A stretch of 64,000 nt of DNA, taken from contig CAWASR010000028.1 in assembly GCA_963784805.1 (NCBI GenBank), forward strand, positions 502,986-566,985, read 5' to 3'. The notes beneath the pieces are model-generated. The model did not search any database. It was given only the letters and a program-made list of their open reading frames with translations, and was not told where the DNA came from. The DNA comes from Roseiarcus sp963784805. Lineage in GTDB: Bacteria; Pseudomonadota; Alphaproteobacteria; Rhizobiales; Beijerinckiaceae. Shown piece by piece: positions 24,004 to 33,117 of this stretch. The position numbers were made by a program, and so were the translations under genes. Positions within the stretch are counted from its first letter, which is position 1; each line of letters starts with the position of its first letter.

Positions 24004-24225
24004 TCAGGCGATGATGTCGGGGGTCAGCTGGTCCTCGAGCTGGGCGAGGCGGTCGCGCAACAGCAGCTTGCGCTTCTTGAGCCGCTGCACCTGCAATTGG
24101 TCCGCCTGCCCGGCCTGGCGAAGCGCCTCGATCGCCGCGTCGAGATCGCGGTGTTCTTCGCGCAACCGTTCGATATGCGCGACCAGGGCCAGGCGTTCCT
24201 CCGGCGTGAGTTCCTTGCCAACCAT
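24004..24225 (-). CDS. DUF465 (YdcH) family protein
   Basis: A 73-residue, highly charged, helical protein. LREEHRDLDAAIEAL followed by LKKRKLLLRDRLAQLE is the DUF465 signature, and the whole protein is likely a two-helix coiled coil. The function of the family is unknown; small copies in pairs are common in Alphaproteobacteria. It is transcribed away from the second DUF465 gene at 24474-24662, with about 250 bases between the start codons. Confidence 0.88.
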   Translation of the reverse strand: MVGKELTPEERLALVAHIERLREEHRDLDAAIEALRQAGQADQLQVQRLKKRKLLLRDRLAQLEDQLTPDIIA

Positions 24226-24473
24226 GTGCGGCCGCAGCCTTCCGCGCCTCCGCGCCCCGCCTCAAGCGTCGAGGCGCTCCGACTATGCGGTCGCGGCCGG
24301 GCGCGCGCAAGCCGCCAGCGCACCGTGTTAGCGCACCGCGGCGCGCCCCGAAAGCCCGGGGCGAAATGTTAATCCGCGGGACAAGATTTGAACGCCGCTC
24401 CCCATTTTTGCCGCTTGCAAGGATTAGCCGTTGTGTCACAATTTCGTCGTCGTGAACGTAAGGGAGCGGTCCC

Positions 24474-24662
24474 ATGTCGATTGATTCGCATCTCAGCGAA
24501 CTGGTGCGTCGTCACCAGGCCATTGAAGAAGCGATCCTGGCCGAAGAAAATCATCCAGCGTCAGACGACATCAAAGTCCATGAACTCAAGCGTAAGAAAC
24601 TTCACCTGAAAGATCAGATCGAGAGGCTCAAGCACCAGACCGAGCCGGCCGCCACGCACTGA
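24474..24662 (+). CDS. DUF465 (YdcH) family protein, second copy
   Basis: A 62-residue protein with LVRRHQAIEEAI and ELKRKKLHLKDQIERLK, the DUF465 pattern. A strong AAGGGAGCGGTCCC site precedes the ATG. Its residues differ from those of the divergent neighbour at most positions, so the two are old paralogues. The roughly 250-base region between them would contain both promoters. The function is unknown. Confidence 0.88.
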   Translation: MSIDSHLSELVRRHQAIEEAILAEENHPASDDIKVHELKRKKLHLKDQIERLKHQTEPAATH

Positions 24663-24707
24663 GCGCGAGCTCGCGGCGCCGAGCGGCGGACGCGGGCGAG
24701 GCGGCGA

Positions 24708-25838
24708 TTACGGGTCCGACGAGCCGAGGGCGATGCGCCATTCCTCGGCGACATCCGGATCGCGTTCCTCGGCCGGCCGGGCCGACGCGAGTTCGGCGAG
24801 GTCATTTCGCGGAACCAGGCGTGCGAGCGCCCATATGGCCGCCCCGCGCACGAGCGGAGAATCGTCCTGGAGAGAGGGGATCGCCGCCGCGGCGAGGGTG
24901 GGCGTTTGCGAGTTGCCGATGGCGATCAAGACGTTGCGGAGGAAGCGGGAACGGCCGATCCGCTTGATCGGGTTGCCGGCGAAAAGGGCGCGAAAAGAGG
25001 CGTCGTCGAGGCGGGCGAGTTCGGCGAGCGGCGGGGCGCCGAGATCATCGCGCGCGGCGAGCTTCGCCTCGCGTCCGGCGTGGGCGAATTTGTTCCAGGG
25101 GCAGACGGCGAGGCAATCGTCGCAACCATAGACGCGGTTGCCGATCGCGGGGCGCAATTCGCGCGGGATCGGGCTTTTGTGTTCGATGGTCAGGTAGGAG
25201 ATGCAGCGCCGGGCGTCGATCTTGTAAGGCGCCGGAAACGCCTTGGTCGGACAGACGTCGAGGCAGGCGCGGCAATGGCCGCAATGATCGGGCTCCGGCG
25301 GGTCGGGCGGCAGGTCGAGGTCGGTCAGGATCGCGCCCAGGAAGAGCCAGGAGCCGAATTCGCGCGAGACCAGATTCGTGTGCTTGCCCTGCCAGCCGAG
25401 CCCGGCGCGCGCGGCGAGTGGTTTTTCCATCAGCGGCGCGGTGTCGACGAAGACCTTCACGTGCGCTTCGTCCGGCCGCGCCCGGGCGACAAGAAAGGCC
25501 GCGAGCTGCTTTAGCTTGCCCTTGACGACGTCGTGGTAGTCGCGGCCCCGGGCGTAGGCCGAAATCGCCCCCGCTTCGGCGCGCCCAAGCACCCTGAGCG
25601 GATCGCCCTCCGGTCCATAATTGAGGCCCAGCATGACGATGCTCCTGGCCCCGTCCATCAACGCGCGCGGATCGACCCGCCGCTCAAACGTCTCGGCCAT
25701 CCAGGCCATCTCGCCATGTGCGCCCTCGCCGAGCCAGGCGGAGAGGCGTTCACGCGCATGCGGCGGCGCCTCGGCCGAGGCGACGCGGCAGGCCTCGAAG
25801 CCGAGCGTGCGCGCTTCTTTGCGCAGGGCCTCTAGAAG
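24708..25838 (-). CDS. queG: Epoxyqueuosine reductase QueG
   Basis: About 376 residues. QueG reduces epoxyqueuosine to queuosine in tRNA, using cobalamin and two [4Fe-4S] clusters. The clusters are bound by CGHCRACLDVCPTKA and YGCDDCLAVCPWNK (eight cysteines, ferredoxin-like), and the N-terminal DUF1730 domain holds GLNYGP, ARGRDYHDVVKGKL and KPLAARAGLGWQGKHTN. The C-terminus has a HEAT-like segment. The start is unclear: the conserved N-terminus (LLEALRKEARTLGF) begins at about 25838, exactly where the upstream GST gene stops, yet no ATG, GTG or TTG is in frame nearby; a CTG at 25826 or initiation inside the GST gene are the options. The gene is translationally tied to the GST gene. Confidence 0.9.
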   Translation of the reverse strand, partial: LLEALRKEARTLGFEACRVASAEAPPHARERLSAWLGEGAHGEMAWMAETFERRVDPRALMDGARSIVMLGLNYGPEGDPLRVLGRAEAGAISAYARGRDYHDVVKGKLKQLAAFLVARARPDEAHVKVFVDTAPLMEKPLAARAGLGWQGKHTNLVSREFGSWLFLGAILTDLDLPPDPPEPDHCGHCRACLDVCPTKAFPAPYKIDARRCISYLTIEHKSPIPRELRPAIGNRVYGCDDCLAVCPWNKFAHAGREAKLAARDDLGAPPLAELARLDDASFRALFAGNPIKRIGRSRFLRNVLIAIGNSQTPTLAAAAIPSLQDDSPLVRGAAIWALARLVPRNDLAELASARPAEERDPDVAEEWRIALGSSDP

Positions 25839-26524
25839 TCGAGATCGGCGTAGGTGAGGCTCGGCGCCGCGCCCGGCAGGCGCTCGGCCAAGAGGGGGCG
25901 GAACGAGGGGCGCGACTTCACCCGGGCGTACCAGATTCTGGCGGTTTCGTTCTCGTCCCACTGCGCGTCGCCCAGATAGTCGATGCAAGATAGATGGGCC
26001 GCCGCCGCGAGGTCGGCGTAGGTCAGCCGTTCGCCCGCCAGCCAGTTGCGGGCGGAGATCAGATGGCCAATGTACCGAAGATGATAGCGCAGATTGAAAA
26101 GCGCGGCGCGCACCGTTTGCATGTCCGGGGCGCCGCCGCCCTGCTCCGGACTCATGAAGCGCTTGTGGATCTTCTCCCTGACCAGCCAATGGCTCGCCTC
26201 GTTGAAGAACTTGACGTTGAACCACTGCGTCAGCCGGCGCGCCTCTGCGCGCTCGATCGGATCGCCGGGCAAGAGCCTGCGCTCGCCTAGGCTCGATCCC
26301 CTTGTCTCGTCGAGATATTCCGCGATCACCTCCGCTCCTGGAAGGCTCCGCGCCCGCTCGTCGACAAGAACCGGAGTCGCGCCCTCGGCGGCCAAAAGGA
26401 GGAATTCGCGCCGCCGTTCCCATTCCCTCTCCTCGATCAGCCTCGGCTCGATGCCCATTTCGCCCAGGATGAGCCGGACGAAACGCGAATGGGGGCAGAA
26501 TGGATGATGGTGCAGCGTGACCAT
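25832..26524 (-). CDS. Glutathione S-transferase family protein
   Basis: A 230-residue two-domain GST. The thioredoxin-like N-terminal half begins VTLHHHPFCPHSRFVRLILGE, where the CPHS motif could act catalytically, followed by the cis-proline region ATPVLVDE and the glutathione-binding PGAEVIAEYLDE. The C-terminal helical domain contains RLTYADLAAAAHLSCIDYL. I chose the ATG at 26524; the frame is open to 26827 but that extension lacks similarity. Its TAG lies within the first codons of queG. The substrate is unknown. Confidence 0.9.
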   Translation of the reverse strand: MVTLHHHPFCPHSRFVRLILGEMGIEPRLIEEREWERRREFLLLAAEGATPVLVDERARSLPGAEVIAEYLDETRGSSLGERRLLPGDPIERAEARRLTQWFNVKFFNEASHWLVREKIHKRFMSPEQGGGAPDMQTVRAALFNLRYHLRYIGHLISARNWLAGERLTYADLAAAAHLSCIDYLGDAQWDENETARIWYARVKSRPSFRPLLAERLPGAAPSLTYADLDF

Positions 26525-26661
26525 TCGGGCGCGGGCGGTATGAGAAAGGCGGCGGCGCGAGCGGATATTGCCTCCGCCGCGCACTTCAAATGCGTCGGCG
26601 CGGGTTAACTCCCGGTAAACCGCCGGACCGCTCGCCGAACTTGCAGTTAACCGGCGTCGGC

Positions 26662-27303
26662 TCAACCGAGGAGTTCGCTCGACTGGATTCGCCACACCTC
26701 GGCCGCGTTCATTTTTGCCCAGGCGTCGCCGAGGGAATTGTTGGCGTCGATCGCCCGGCAAGCGTCTTCGATCACGAAGGTCTCGAAACCCTCGGCGCGC
26801 GCGTCGAGCGCTGAGAACGCGACGCAATACTCCGTCGCAAGGCCGCAGGCGAAGACGCGTTTCACGCCCCGGGCTTTCAGCAGCGCCGCCAGGCCCGTCG
26901 ACGTCTTCCTGTCCGCTTCCATGAAGGCCGAGTAGGAATCAACGCCCGCGCTCATGCCTTTGCGCAGAATGAGGAACGCAAGGTCGGTTGCGAGATTCGG
27001 GTGGAGCGCGGCGCCCGCCGTCCCTTGCACACAATGGTCGGGCCAGAGCGCCTGGTCGCCATAGTCGAGCCGCTTCATCTCAAACGGTTGCGCGCCGGCA
27101 TGGCTGGAGGCGAAGGAGGCGTGTTCGGCCGGGTGCCAATCCTGGGTCACGACTACGTGCGCGAACCGTCGCGCGAGCGCGTTGACCAGCGGCACGACCG
27201 CGTCTCCGTCATCGACGGCCAACGCCCCGCCTGGCATGAAGTCGGACTGCAGGTCGATCGCCAGAAGAACATCCTGATCGTCAATCGTGATCGCCGAGGG
27301 CAT
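26662..27303 (-). CDS. pncA: Nicotinamidase / pyrazinamidase
   Basis: A 213-residue isochorismatase-fold hydrolase that converts nicotinamide to nicotinate for NAD salvage. The catalytic aspartate is in LLAIDLQSDFMPGGALAV, the metal-site histidines in DWHPAEHASF and WPDHCVQGT, and the nucleophile cysteine in FACGLATEYCVAFSALDA. Length and motifs match PncA exactly. Its start overlaps the end of the UPF0104 membrane gene by 23 bases on the same strand, so the two are probably co-transcribed. Confidence 0.96.
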   Translation of the reverse strand: MPSAITIDDQDVLLAIDLQSDFMPGGALAVDDGDAVVPLVNALARRFAHVVVTQDWHPAEHASFASSHAGAQPFEMKRLDYGDQALWPDHCVQGTAGAALHPNLATDLAFLILRKGMSAGVDSYSAFMEADRKTSTGLAALLKARGVKRVFACGLATEYCVAFSALDARAEGFETFVIEDACRAIDANNSLGDAWAKMNAAEVWRIQSSELLG

Positions 27304-28252
27304 GTGGATCGCCTCCCTTCGACAGCAGGAACGAGCGCAATCGGTCCCGCTCGAACACGAGCACGACGATGAGCGCGAACATCAGGGGCAAGATCAGATA
27401 GAGTAGTCGGAACACCAGCAGCGCCGCCACGACATTCGCCTGGGGCGCATCTGGCATCGCCTTGAGGAACGCAATTTCCAGCACCCCGAGCCCGCCGGGC
27501 GCGTGGCTGACGAGGGCTAACGAGAACGAGGCGAGAAAGACGCCCAAAACCGCGGCAAGGCCCGGATTGGCGGCATCCGGCAGTGCGAAAAAGACGATTC
27601 CGGCGGCGCCGATCAATTCGAGCGGGCCAGCCAGCATTTGTCGCGCCGCCACCGGCGGCCGCGGATAGACGAGTTCGAAGCCGGCGAGCTTAAGCGGACG
27701 AAAGTGCAGCAGAGCTCCGACAATGTAGAGGCTCGAGGCGCCGAGCAGCGCTACCGCTCCCGCCTCGCCCAGCCACCGCGGCGCCCCGTCGTAGCGCTCC
27801 ACGAGTTCAGGACGAAGCAGCAGTACGAAGCCGCCCAGCGTCACCACTCCAAGGGCGAAGGTGAACGAACAAAAGGCGACGAGCACGCCGATCTCGGCGA
27901 CGCTGAGCCCCTTGGTCGAATAGGCGCGGTAGCGTATGACAGCGCCGGAAAACACCGAGGCGCCGATATTGTGGCTGAGCGCGTAGGTGGTGAACGACGT
28001 CACGCTGACAAAGCGCCAACCGATTCGCCGGCCCAGATGCAGTAACGCGATTCGGTCGTACCAGGCGAGCGCGGCATAGGCGCACAAAGTCGAACTGAAC
28101 GCGAGCAGCCACCGTCCGAGCGAGATCGAGGCGATCGCGTCCCGCAAACTGGCGAGGGAAAGGCCGCGCAAGTCCTTGAACAAGAACCATGACGATACCG
28201 CAACCGCACCGGCGCCGATGATCGGCCACGCGACGTCCTGCACGCGCTTCAT
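27281..28252 (-). CDS. UPF0104 / lysylphosphatidylglycerol-synthase-type membrane protein
   Basis: A 323-residue integral membrane protein with about eight hydrophobic segments (for example WPIIGAGAVAVSSWFLF, FALGVVTLGGFVLLL and LLYLILPLMFALIVVLVF). SHNIGASVFSGAVIRYRAYSTKGL and SHAPGGLGVLEIAFL are the signature motifs of the LPG_synthase_TM (UPF0104) family. The soluble aminoacyl-transferase domain of full MprF proteins is absent, so lysylation of phosphatidylglycerol is not implied; many such proteins act in lipid or hopanoid transport or are uncharacterised. I chose the ATG at 28252. Confidence 0.85.
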   Translation of the reverse strand: MKRVQDVAWPIIGAGAVAVSSWFLFKDLRGLSLASLRDAIASISLGRWLLAFSSTLCAYAALAWYDRIALLHLGRRIGWRFVSVTSFTTYALSHNIGASVFSGAVIRYRAYSTKGLSVAEIGVLVAFCSFTFALGVVTLGGFVLLLRPELVERYDGAPRWLGEAGAVALLGASSLYIVGALLHFRPLKLAGFELVYPRPPVAARQMLAGPLELIGAAGIVFFALPDAANPGLAAVLGVFLASFSLALVSHAPGGLGVLEIAFLKAMPDAPQANVVAALLVFRLLYLILPLMFALIVVLVFERDRLRSFLLSKGGDPHALGDHD

Positions 28253-28436
28253 GCCAATGTCCGCCCTCAGCGACCAACGATGATCCCGCCTCGACCTCCC
28301 TGCCCGAGCAAGGCGGCGAACGCAAGGCCAGCGCTCGCGGGAGGCGCGGCCCGACAGCTTAAGATTTGGGCGAATTCGCACTTGCCCAAGTAACGTCCCG
28401 CCGCCATTGTGATGTTTTTGAGAGCCAAAGAGAATC

Positions 28437-29399
28437 ATGCTGGAAACCTTGCAAGCCTCGGCCGGATCGCAGGATTATCTGGGCGACCCACGCAACAATT
28501 CGGTATTGGTGAGCGTCAACGGGGTATTGACGCGAAGGGCGCAAGCCATGGTCTCGGTGTTTGATTCGGGCTTTGTGCTGGGCGATGGCGTGTGGGAGGG
28601 TTTGCGCCTCGTCGATGGCCGCATCGCGTTCCTGCGCCGCCATCTTGAACGCCTGTGGGACGGCGCGAAAATGTTGCGCATTGACATCGGCCTCAGCCGC
28701 GAAAGGCTGACGGCGCGCCTGTTCGAGGTCATCGACGCCAACGCTATGACCGACGGCGTGCATATCCGGTTGATGGCGACGCGCGGCCTCAAGCGCTCAC
28801 CTTACCAGGACCCTCGCCTGACCGTGGGCGGGGCGACGATCGTCATCATTCCGGAGTGGAAGCAGCCGAGGCCGGAAATGTTCGCGCGCGGCCTCAATCT
28901 TTTCACTGTGCATATTCGCCGAACCGGCCCCGCCGAGCAGGACCAAAAGCTCAACTCCCACTCGAAACTCAATTGCGTGCTCGCGTGCATCCAGGCGATG
29001 GAGGCGGGAGCGGACGAGGCGCTGATGCTCGACGATCGCGGCTTCGTCGCGACTTGCAATTCGACCCATTTCTTTATCGTTCGCAAGGGCGAGTTGTGGA
29101 CTTCGGCGGGCGGTTATTGTCTGGGCGGCATCACCCGGGGGGCGACGCTGCGCGCTGCGCTGCGCGAGGGAATCCCGGTTTACGAAAAGGATTTCTCGCT
29201 GTTCGACGTCTACAGCGCGGACGAGGCTTTCACCACCGGCACTTTCGCCGGCCTCGTCCCCGTCGCGCGCGTCGACGGGCGCGACATCGGCGAGGGAGCG
29301 AAGATTCCCGATGACGCCTCGGGCCCGATGACGCGCCGCTTGAGAGCCGCCGTTAAAGCGCTGGAGGTCGAAGAGGCCGAGCCAAGGACCCAAACTTGA
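28437..29399 (+). CDS. Class IV aminotransferase (branched-chain / D-amino-acid transaminase family)
   Basis: A 320-residue fold-type IV PLP enzyme. VSVFDSGFVLGDGVWEGLR near residue 40 carries the class motif, the PLP lysine is in SHSKLNCVLACIQA, and the DEALMLDDRGFVATC, ITRGATLRA and FTTGTFAGLVPV segments complete the active site. It could be IlvE-like or a D-amino-acid or aminodeoxychorismate-type member; sequence alone does not decide. Its TGA overlaps the TTG start of the following sulfotransferase-like gene, so the two proteins are made together. Confidence 0.88.
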   Translation: MLETLQASAGSQDYLGDPRNNSVLVSVNGVLTRRAQAMVSVFDSGFVLGDGVWEGLRLVDGRIAFLRRHLERLWDGAKMLRIDIGLSRERLTARLFEVIDANAMTDGVHIRLMATRGLKRSPYQDPRLTVGGATIVIIPEWKQPRPEMFARGLNLFTVHIRRTGPAEQDQKLNSHSKLNCVLACIQAMEAGADEALMLDDRGFVATCNSTHFFIVRKGELWTSAGGYCLGGITRGATLRAALREGIPVYEKDFSLFDVYSADEAFTTGTFAGLVPVARVDGRDIGEGAKIPDDASGPMTRRLRAAVKALEVEEAEPRTQT

Positions 29400-30154
29400 C
29401 CGCCGCCGCACCATGCGTGCGCATAGCGATGTGGTCGGGCCCGCGCAACATCTCGACCGCGATGATGCGCTCGTTCGGCGCGCGCGCGGACTGCACGGTC
29501 GCCGACGAGCCGTTCTACGCGGCCTATCTGGTCGCGACCGGGCTCATCCACCCGATGCGCGAACAGGTGATCGCCTCGCAGCCGGCGGATTGGCGCCAGA
29601 TCGCCGACGCGCTCGTCGGACCACCCCCCGAGGCCAAAGCGGTCTGGTACCAGAAACACATGACTCACCACATGCTTCCCGCTTTCGGCCGGGATTGGAT
29701 CGACGGTCTCGTCAACGCCTTCCTCGTTCGCACCCCGGAGGCGGTGCTCGCCTCCTACTCTCTCAAACGCGATGAATTCACGCTGGAGGAAATCGGCTTG
29801 CCGGCGCAAGCGGAGCTATTCGACCGGACGGCGGACCGTCTTGGACGCGCGCCGCCGGTAGTGGAAGGACAGGATGTTCTCGCCGATCCGCGCGGCATGC
29901 TTTCGGCCCTCTGCTCAGCATGTGGAATTCCGTTCGACCCGGCGATGCTCAGTTGGGCGCCAGGACGGCGGGAGAGCGACGGCGTCTGGGGGCCGGCCTG
30001 GTACGAGGCGGTGGAACGGACGAACGGCTTCGCTCCCCCGCGTCAGGAAGCCGGCTTCGACGACCTGCCCAATTCGTTGAAGCCAATCGCCGAGGCCGCG
30101 CGGCCGATCTACAACCGGCTTGCGCGCCATAAGCTCGCCGCGTGCAATCGCTGA
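29396..30154 (+). CDS. Sulfotransferase-like P-loop protein coupled to the aminotransferase
   Basis: A 252-residue protein that starts with VRIAMWSGPRNISTAMMRSFG, a P-loop-like motif that in sulfotransferases binds the 5'-phosphate of PAPS. ADEPFYAAYL and AFLVRTPEAVLASY match the '3'-phosphate' region of the same fold. Annotated relatives are called sulfotransferase family protein, with no proven reaction. The start is TTG in a TTGA overlap with the aminotransferase stop. The coupling hints that the aminotransferase product, or a related amino acid derivative, is the acceptor; this is inference. Confidence 0.78.
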   Translation: MTAAAPCVRIAMWSGPRNISTAMMRSFGARADCTVADEPFYAAYLVATGLIHPMREQVIASQPADWRQIADALVGPPPEAKAVWYQKHMTHHMLPAFGRDWIDGLVNAFLVRTPEAVLASYSLKRDEFTLEEIGLPAQAELFDRTADRLGRAPPVVEGQDVLADPRGMLSALCSACGIPFDPAMLSWAPGRRESDGVWGPAWYEAVERTNGFAPPRQEAGFDDLPNSLKPIAEAARPIYNRLARHKLAACNR

Positions 30155-30240
30155 GCTGTTCAAATAGGGAGGCGACATTCGCATGAATACGGCGTGCCGA
30201 CTTGACGCCGACCTGGCCCCAGCGCATCTGGATTCGCCCA

Positions 30241-31077
30241 ATGCCGACGCTCATCCTGCCTTTTCCAGCGATCAATCCCGTTCTCGTCCAGTGGGGGCCG
30301 CTGGTCATACGCTGGTACGCGATCGCCTATATCGCCGGCCTCATCCTGGGCTGGGCGCTGATTCGCCGCATCGTTACGAACGACCGATACTGGGGCGGGG
30401 CAAAGCGGCCGAACGTCGCCAGCATCGACGATCTTCTCGTCTATTGCGCCTTCGGCGTCATCATTGGCGGTCGACTTGGCAACGTGCTGTTCTACGATCC
30501 GCGATATTACTTTTCCCATCCGATCGAGATCTTCAAAATTTGGGAGGGCGGTATGGCCTTCCACGGCGGCCTGATCGGCGCGTTCGTCGGCATTCTCCTG
30601 TTCGCGCGGCGCTATGACGTGCCAGCGCTGACCGTGCTCGATCTATGCTCTCTCGCCGCCCCAATCGGGATCTTCTTTGGCCGCATCGCCAATTTCATTC
30701 GCCCCGAACTCTGGGGCCGCCCGACCGACGTTCCCTGGGCGGTCATCTTTCCGGGGACCGATGGCCTGCCGCGCCATCCCAGCCAAATCTACGAAGCGCT
30801 GCTCGAGGGGCTCCTGGCCTTCGTCATTCTGTTCGCGCTCGCGCGGGCGGGCGCGTTGCGGCGTCCGGGCGTCGTCGTCGGCGCCTTCGGCGTGCTCTAC
30901 GGAGCGGCGCGCATCTTCAGCGAATTCTTTCGAGAGCCGGATCCGCGCCTCGAAGACCTTGGGCGGGGCCTGACCATGGGCATGGTGCTGTCCGCGCCGC
31001 TCATTATCGTGGGCCTCGCATTGCTCGCCTTTGGTCTCACCCGGCGGGGAGAGTTAGATGACGACGCTGATCGATGA
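30241..31077 (+). CDS. lgt: Prolipoprotein diacylglyceryl transferase
   Basis: A 278-residue inner-membrane enzyme with about seven membrane segments that transfers diacylglycerol from phosphatidylglycerol to the lipobox cysteine of prolipoproteins. MAFHGGLIGAF carries the essential histidine motif, and GRIANFIRPELWGRPTD is the Lgt signature. I chose the ATG at 30241 (MPTLILPFPAINP), which fits the family N-terminus; a TTG 39 bases upstream is the alternative. The 3' end overlaps midA by 20 bases, and lgt-midA-pgeF forms a tight operon, an order seen in many Alphaproteobacteria. Confidence 0.95.
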   Translation: MPTLILPFPAINPVLVQWGPLVIRWYAIAYIAGLILGWALIRRIVTNDRYWGGAKRPNVASIDDLLVYCAFGVIIGGRLGNVLFYDPRYYFSHPIEIFKIWEGGMAFHGGLIGAFVGILLFARRYDVPALTVLDLCSLAAPIGIFFGRIANFIRPELWGRPTDVPWAVIFPGTDGLPRHPSQIYEALLEGLLAFVILFALARAGALRRPGVVVGAFGVLYGAARIFSEFFREPDPRLEDLGRGLTMGMVLSAPLIIVGLALLAFGLTRRGELDDDADR

Positions 31078-32152
31078 AATCAAGGCGATGATCGCTGAGC
31101 GCGGCCCGATCACCGTCGAGCGGTACATGGAGCTCGCGCTAGAACATCCCGACTTTGGCTATTACATGAACCGGGATCCGTTCGGCGCGACCGGCGACTT
31201 CACGACATCGCCGGAAATATCGCAGATGTTCGGCGAGCTGATTGGGCTGTGGGCTGCGGACGTCTGGAGGAGCATGGGCGAGCCGAGGTCGGTTCGACTG
31301 GTCGAACTGGGGCCGGGACGCGGCACGCTAATGAGCGACGCGCTGCGCGCGGCCCGTATCGTGCCGGAATTTCGCGAGGCGCTCGAAGTGTGGCTCGTCG
31401 AGACGAGCCCGACGCTGGCCTCGATCCAGCATGATTTGCTAGTCGACAGCGGCGCTGGCGTGTCGTGGGCTCGGAGCCTCAGGGAGGTTCCCCAGGGACC
31501 GGCGATTTTCATCGGCAACGAGTTTCTCGACGCCCTGCCGGTACGCCAGTTCGGCCGCGTCAGCGGACAATGGAGGGAGCGTACGGTCCGCCTGAACGGC
31601 GAGGGCGGGTTAGCCTTCGACTTTGCTGCGGCGGCGGAGCCCCATATCGTCGCCAACGCGCCCAACGGAACGATCCTGGAGGTGAACCCAGCGGGGCATC
31701 GGTTCATGTTCGAACTTGGCGCGCGGCTCGCCAAGCAGGGCGGCGCGGCGTTGATGATCGACTACGGCCACGCCGCAACCGGCTTCGGAGACACTTTGCA
31801 GGCTCTGCGCGCGCACCGCCACATCGACCCGCTCGCCGCGCCTGGCGATTGCGACCTCACCGCCCACGTCGACTTCGCAGCCATGGCACGCAGCGCGAGC
31901 GCCGCCGGCGCTGCTGTTTACGGCCCAATAGACCAGGGCGATTTCCTGCGCGCGATCGGCGTCGACCTTAGGACCAAGGCGCTCGCCGAACGCGCGAGCC
32001 CGGAACGGGCGGAGGAATTTCAGCGAGCGCGAGCGCGGCTGGTCGGCAAGAATCCAGGCGAGATGGGCGCCTTGTTCAAGGCGATGGCCGTCGCCGATCG
32101 CAAGCTGCGCCCGCCGCCCGGCTTCCATCCCCCGACCGCGAGGCCGGCGTGA
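31058..32152 (+). CDS. MidA/NDUFAF7-type SAM-dependent methyltransferase
   Basis: A 364-residue DUF185 protein. FGATGDFTTSPEISQMFGE and VELGPGRGTLMSDALR form the SAM site, and IGNEFLDALPVRQF is a second family motif. The mitochondrial homologue NDUFAF7 dimethylates an arginine of the complex I subunit NDUFS2; a similar role on NADH dehydrogenase subunit NuoD is likely here but not shown. The gene is the middle member of lgt-midA-pgeF, overlapping lgt by 20 bases and pgeF through GTGA. Confidence 0.92.
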   Translation: MTTLIDEIKAMIAERGPITVERYMELALEHPDFGYYMNRDPFGATGDFTTSPEISQMFGELIGLWAADVWRSMGEPRSVRLVELGPGRGTLMSDALRAARIVPEFREALEVWLVETSPTLASIQHDLLVDSGAGVSWARSLREVPQGPAIFIGNEFLDALPVRQFGRVSGQWRERTVRLNGEGGLAFDFAAAAEPHIVANAPNGTILEVNPAGHRFMFELGARLAKQGGAALMIDYGHAATGFGDTLQALRAHRHIDPLAAPGDCDLTAHVDFAAMARSASAAGAAVYGPIDQGDFLRAIGVDLRTKALAERASPERAEEFQRARARLVGKNPGEMGALFKAMAVADRKLRPPPGFHPPTARPA

Positions 32153-32925
32153 GCGGCGCTCCGACGCTGTCGGCGGATGCCTTGAGGCTGCCCGGGGTCG
32201 CGCATGGTTTTTTCACACGGCTCGGCGGGGTGTCGGAGGGCGTCTACGCCTCGCTCAACGGCGGCGTCGGCTCGCGCGACGCCCCGGATGCCGTGGCGGA
32301 GAACCGCGCCCGCATCGCGATAGCGATCGGCGTCGCCCCAGAGCGCCTGGCCGTACCCTACCAGGTTCATTCGCCAGACGCCGCGGCGATCGCTGTACCT
32401 TGGGCGCCTGACGCACGCCCGCGCTGCGACGCGCTCGCGACCGCGACGCCCGGCCTCGCACTCGGCGTCACCGGCGCCGATTGCGGCATGATCCTATTCG
32501 CGGACGCGCGCGCGCGGGTCGTCGGCGCCGCGCACGCTGGTTGGAAGGGCGCGCTGGCCGGGGTGATCGAATCAACCGTTGCCGCGATGGAGCGGCTCGG
32601 CGCCCGGCGGGGCGATATTGTCTGCGCGCTCGGCCCGTGTATCGCCCATGCTTCTTACGAAGTCGGCCCGGAGTTCGTCGCGACTTTTGCCGCCGCTGGC
32701 GAGGATATTCCGCAGTTCTTCGCTCCGAGCGGAAAGACGGGCCATTCGATGTTCGACCTCAACGCCTACATCGCCGAGCGGACAGCGCGCGCCGGCGTCG
32801 GCCGTTTCGAGGATCTAAGGCTCGACACCTACGCCGACGAGCGCCGCTTTTTCAGCTACCGACGCGCAACCCATCGAAAGGAGCCGGACTACGGCCGGCT
32901 TATCTCGGCGATCGCGCTGAGGTGA
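32149..32925 (+). CDS. pgeF: Peptidoglycan editing factor PgeF (laccase-domain, DUF152)
   Basis: A 258-residue Cu-oxidase_4 (DUF152) protein. The metal-site motifs are GVTGADCGMILFAD, GAAHAGWKGALAGV and LGPCIAHASYEVGPEF, supplying the conserved His and Cys residues. PgeF is reported to remove L-Ser incorrectly placed in muropeptides and to have purine nucleoside phosphorylase/deaminase activity in related proteins. The start is GTG in a GTGA overlap with the midA stop. It is last in the lgt operon. Confidence 0.94.
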   Translation: MSGAPTLSADALRLPGVAHGFFTRLGGVSEGVYASLNGGVGSRDAPDAVAENRARIAIAIGVAPERLAVPYQVHSPDAAAIAVPWAPDARPRCDALATATPGLALGVTGADCGMILFADARARVVGAAHAGWKGALAGVIESTVAAMERLGARRGDIVCALGPCIAHASYEVGPEFVATFAAAGEDIPQFFAPSGKTGHSMFDLNAYIAERTARAGVGRFEDLRLDTYADERRFFSYRRATHRKEPDYGRLISAIALR

Positions 32926-33117
32926 TGGCGTCACAGAGCGCGACACGGCGGGCCGGGATTTCTTGACTTGCGCCCTGGGGCGGCTCATTTCAACTGATGC
33001 GGGGGCCGACGGGTCGGCGCTCGCGGGGGCGGGCGGGACGCGCCCAAGAGGATCATTAATGTTCGCGCGAGCGCTGGAGTGCGTTCCGTGGCCGATCGCT
33101 GTCGCGGCGATTAGACC

